64,000 nucleotides of DNA from contig NZ_VSEY01000035.1 of NCBI RefSeq assembly GCF_008086045.1, positions 1-64,000 on the forward strand, in the 5' to 3' direction. Under the pieces are notes generated by a model. That model saw nothing but the letters and a program-made list of their open reading frames with translations. It was not told the DNA's origin and did not search any database. Made by a program: the position numbers and the translations under genes. Below, in pieces: positions 63,033-64,000 of the stretch. The DNA is from Nonomuraea sp. PA05 (lineage in GTDB: Bacteria; Actinomycetota; Actinomycetes; Streptosporangiales; Streptosporangiaceae). Positions within the stretch are counted from its first letter, which is position 1. Every line of letters starts with the position of its first letter.

Positions 63033-63845
63033 GTGCGCCTGCGCTTCTCACGTGGAGTCATCACCATCGCGATCATCGTCGTCGTGCTCGCCGTTGGTGT
63101 GTCCGTGGGCCTGTACCAGCTCCTGAAGCGATTGCCCCCAGCCAGAGTGCCCGACGCGTCCTGCTCCGTGACCACCCCGGAGGGCGCGCGCACACTCCTG
63201 CCCGAGCAGGCCCAGATCGCCGCCACCATCGCGGCCGTCGCGGCGCGCCGCAAGCTGCCCGAGCGGGCCGTGGTCATCGCGTACGCCACCGCGATGCAGG
63301 AGTCGAAGATCCAGAACCTCGACTTCGGCGACCGCGACTCCGTCGGCGTGTTCCAGCAGCGCGAGTCGCAGGGCTGGGGCAGCAAGAAGCAGCTCATGGA
63401 CCCCGTCTACGCCACGAACAAGTTCTTCGCCGCGCTGGTGAAGGTCAAGAACTACCGGAAGATCCCGCTCGCGGAGGCGGCGCAGGCCGTGCAGCGTTCG
63501 GCGGGCGGGTACGCGTACGCGCCGCACGAGACGGAGGCCAAGATCCTCGCCGGGGCCTTCACCGGCCGGGTCCCGAAGTCCGTGCACTGCTGGTACCCGC
63601 CCAGCAAGACGCCCGCGCCCCGGCCGCGCGCCGACGAGGCGCGCGAGCAACTGGCCAGGGCGATGGGCAGCACGGCGATCACCACCAAGAAGCGCGGCTG
63701 GCTGGTGGCGGCCTGGTCGGTGGCCCACGCCGAGAAGTACGCGCTGAGCAAGGTGGGGTACAACGGCGCGACCTGGGTCAACGACCTGGAGGCCGAGGGG
63801 TGGCAGAGCGGCTCGGCCGGGGCGCGCAAGGTCGAGCTGACGTAG
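63033..63845 (+). CDS. Exported lysozyme-like (transglycosylase-type) protein
   Basis: A 270-residue protein with an N-terminal signal anchor (GVITIAIIVVVLAVGVSVGLY). The exported part has AYATAMQESKIQNLDFGDRDSVGVFQQR, which resembles the catalytic Glu region of SLT/lysozyme-like muramidases (E in MQESK), and a C-terminal SVAHAEKYALSKVGYNGATW domain. Relatives are sometimes annotated as heavy-metal transporters, which the sequence does not support. GTG 63033 has TAGGTT seven bases upstream (leaderless). ATG 62994 in the same frame overlaps the dapD start and is less likely. Confidence 0.75.
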   Translation: MRLRFSRGVITIAIIVVVLAVGVSVGLYQLLKRLPPARVPDASCSVTTPEGARTLLPEQAQIAATIAAVAARRKLPERAVVIAYATAMQESKIQNLDFGDRDSVGVFQQRESQGWGSKKQLMDPVYATNKFFAALVKVKNYRKIPLAEAAQAVQRSAGGYAYAPHETEAKILAGAFTGRVPKSVHCWYPPSKTPAPRPRADEAREQLARAMGSTAITTKKRGWLVAAWSVAHAEKYALSKVGYNGATWVNDLEAEGWQSGSAGARKVELT

Positions 63846-63850
63846 CGGCC

Positions 63851-64000
63851 TTACGAGGCGCGGCGGACGATGGAGATGGAGCCGGGCGGCAGCGGCTGGG
63901 CGTAGCTGGCCGTCCACGAGCCGCCCTGGATGCGCTCGAACGACAGCAGCCGCCCGTCGGAGGCCCGGTAGTCGGCGAAGTCCAGCAGCCCGCGGTCGGG
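63851..64000 (-). CDS. C-terminal part of an unidentified gene (partial)
   Basis: A minus-strand frame of 49 codons entering from the right edge and ending in TAA at 63851-63853. It reads LLDFADYRASDGRLL, then SFERIQGGSW and SISIVRRAS at the end. The strand-like pattern suits a beta-rich domain; the family cannot be named from this fragment. It converges with the lysozyme-like gene. Confidence 0.6.
   Translation of the reverse strand, partial: PDRGLLDFADYRASDGRLLSFERIQGGSWTASYAQPLPPGSISIVRRAS

Noticed and set aside
63033-63845. Heavy-metal transporter
   Set aside because: Only one membrane segment and no metal motif; the exported part looks lysozyme-like.

Overview
The window is very GC-rich, uses many GTG/TTG starts, and carries hallmark actinobacterial genes (adnAB, moeZ, DUF3107, DUF3117, a sigE-rseA-htrA-tatB locus, dapD/dapE). 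Gene content and style fit a filamentous actinomycete, most likely of the order Streptosporangiales (Nonomuraea-like); the genus is an inference. Two stretches match blocks I know from Mycobacterium tuberculosis: about 1-30 kb resembles Rv3201c-Rv3211 (adnB, adnA, alkyltransferase-like protein, moeZ, TetR, DUF3107, ferritin-like, rhlE), and about 45-63 kb resembles Rv1201c-Rv1232c (dapD, dapE, LOG, tagA, DUF3117, O-methyltransferase, sigE, rseA, htrA, tatB, mrp, MgtE/CBS, DUF1003).

Layout. 0-1.1 kb: tail of an unidentified gene and a siderophore-type PLP decarboxylase. 1.1-7.7 kb: adnB and adnA, the end-resection helicase-nuclease. 7.8-13 kb: methyltransferase, NUDIX, a teichoic-acid type CDP-glycerol transferase, an alkyltransferase-like repair protein. 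12.9-17 kb: two tandem copies of a two-gene module, each a single-span protein of unknown function followed by a mycosin-like subtilisin protease. 17-19.6 kb: moeZ, a hydrolase, a secreted SH3-like protein. 19.6-22.7 kb: an accessory island with three paralogous short secreted Gly/Trp/His/Arg-rich proteins that share a near-identical signal peptide and start region; two also share a ~190-base leader. The last two are separated by about 1 kb of short-repeat, strand-skewed DNA. 22.7-26 kb: an NHEJ locus with Ku, and LigD split into separate ligase and polymerase proteins. 26-36.6 kb: TetR, DUF3107, ferritin-like, RhlE, GNAT, hydrolase, DUF2236, MFS, a RecB-type nuclease, and a metallo-beta-lactamase-fold protein that has lost most of its metal ligands. 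36.6-45 kb: NUDIX, a 1054-residue membrane-anchored beta-propeller protein, CPBP protease, secreted and membrane proteins, a malyl-CoA-lyase-like enzyme, a DMT transporter. 45-54 kb: MgtE/CBS, DUF1003, MarR, Mrp, TatB, HtrA, anti-sigma factor, SigE, O-methyltransferase, leucyl aminopeptidase. 54-64 kb: DUF3117, PaaX-like regulator, a PL8 polysaccharide lyase without a signal peptide, TagA, a DivIVA-like protein, two LOG-family proteins, DapE, DapD and a lysozyme-like exported protein.

Themes. DNA repair is concentrated here (AdnAB, Ku/LigD, RecB-like nuclease, ATL, TagA). Envelope quality control is the second theme (SigE/RseA/HtrA/TatB, two mycosin-like proteases, CPBP protease). The least explained parts are the secreted Trp/His-rich family at 20.0-22.7 kb and the duplicated membrane protein-protease module at 12.9-17.0 kb. 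I saw no rRNA, tRNA, CRISPR array, insertion sequence or prophage gene.
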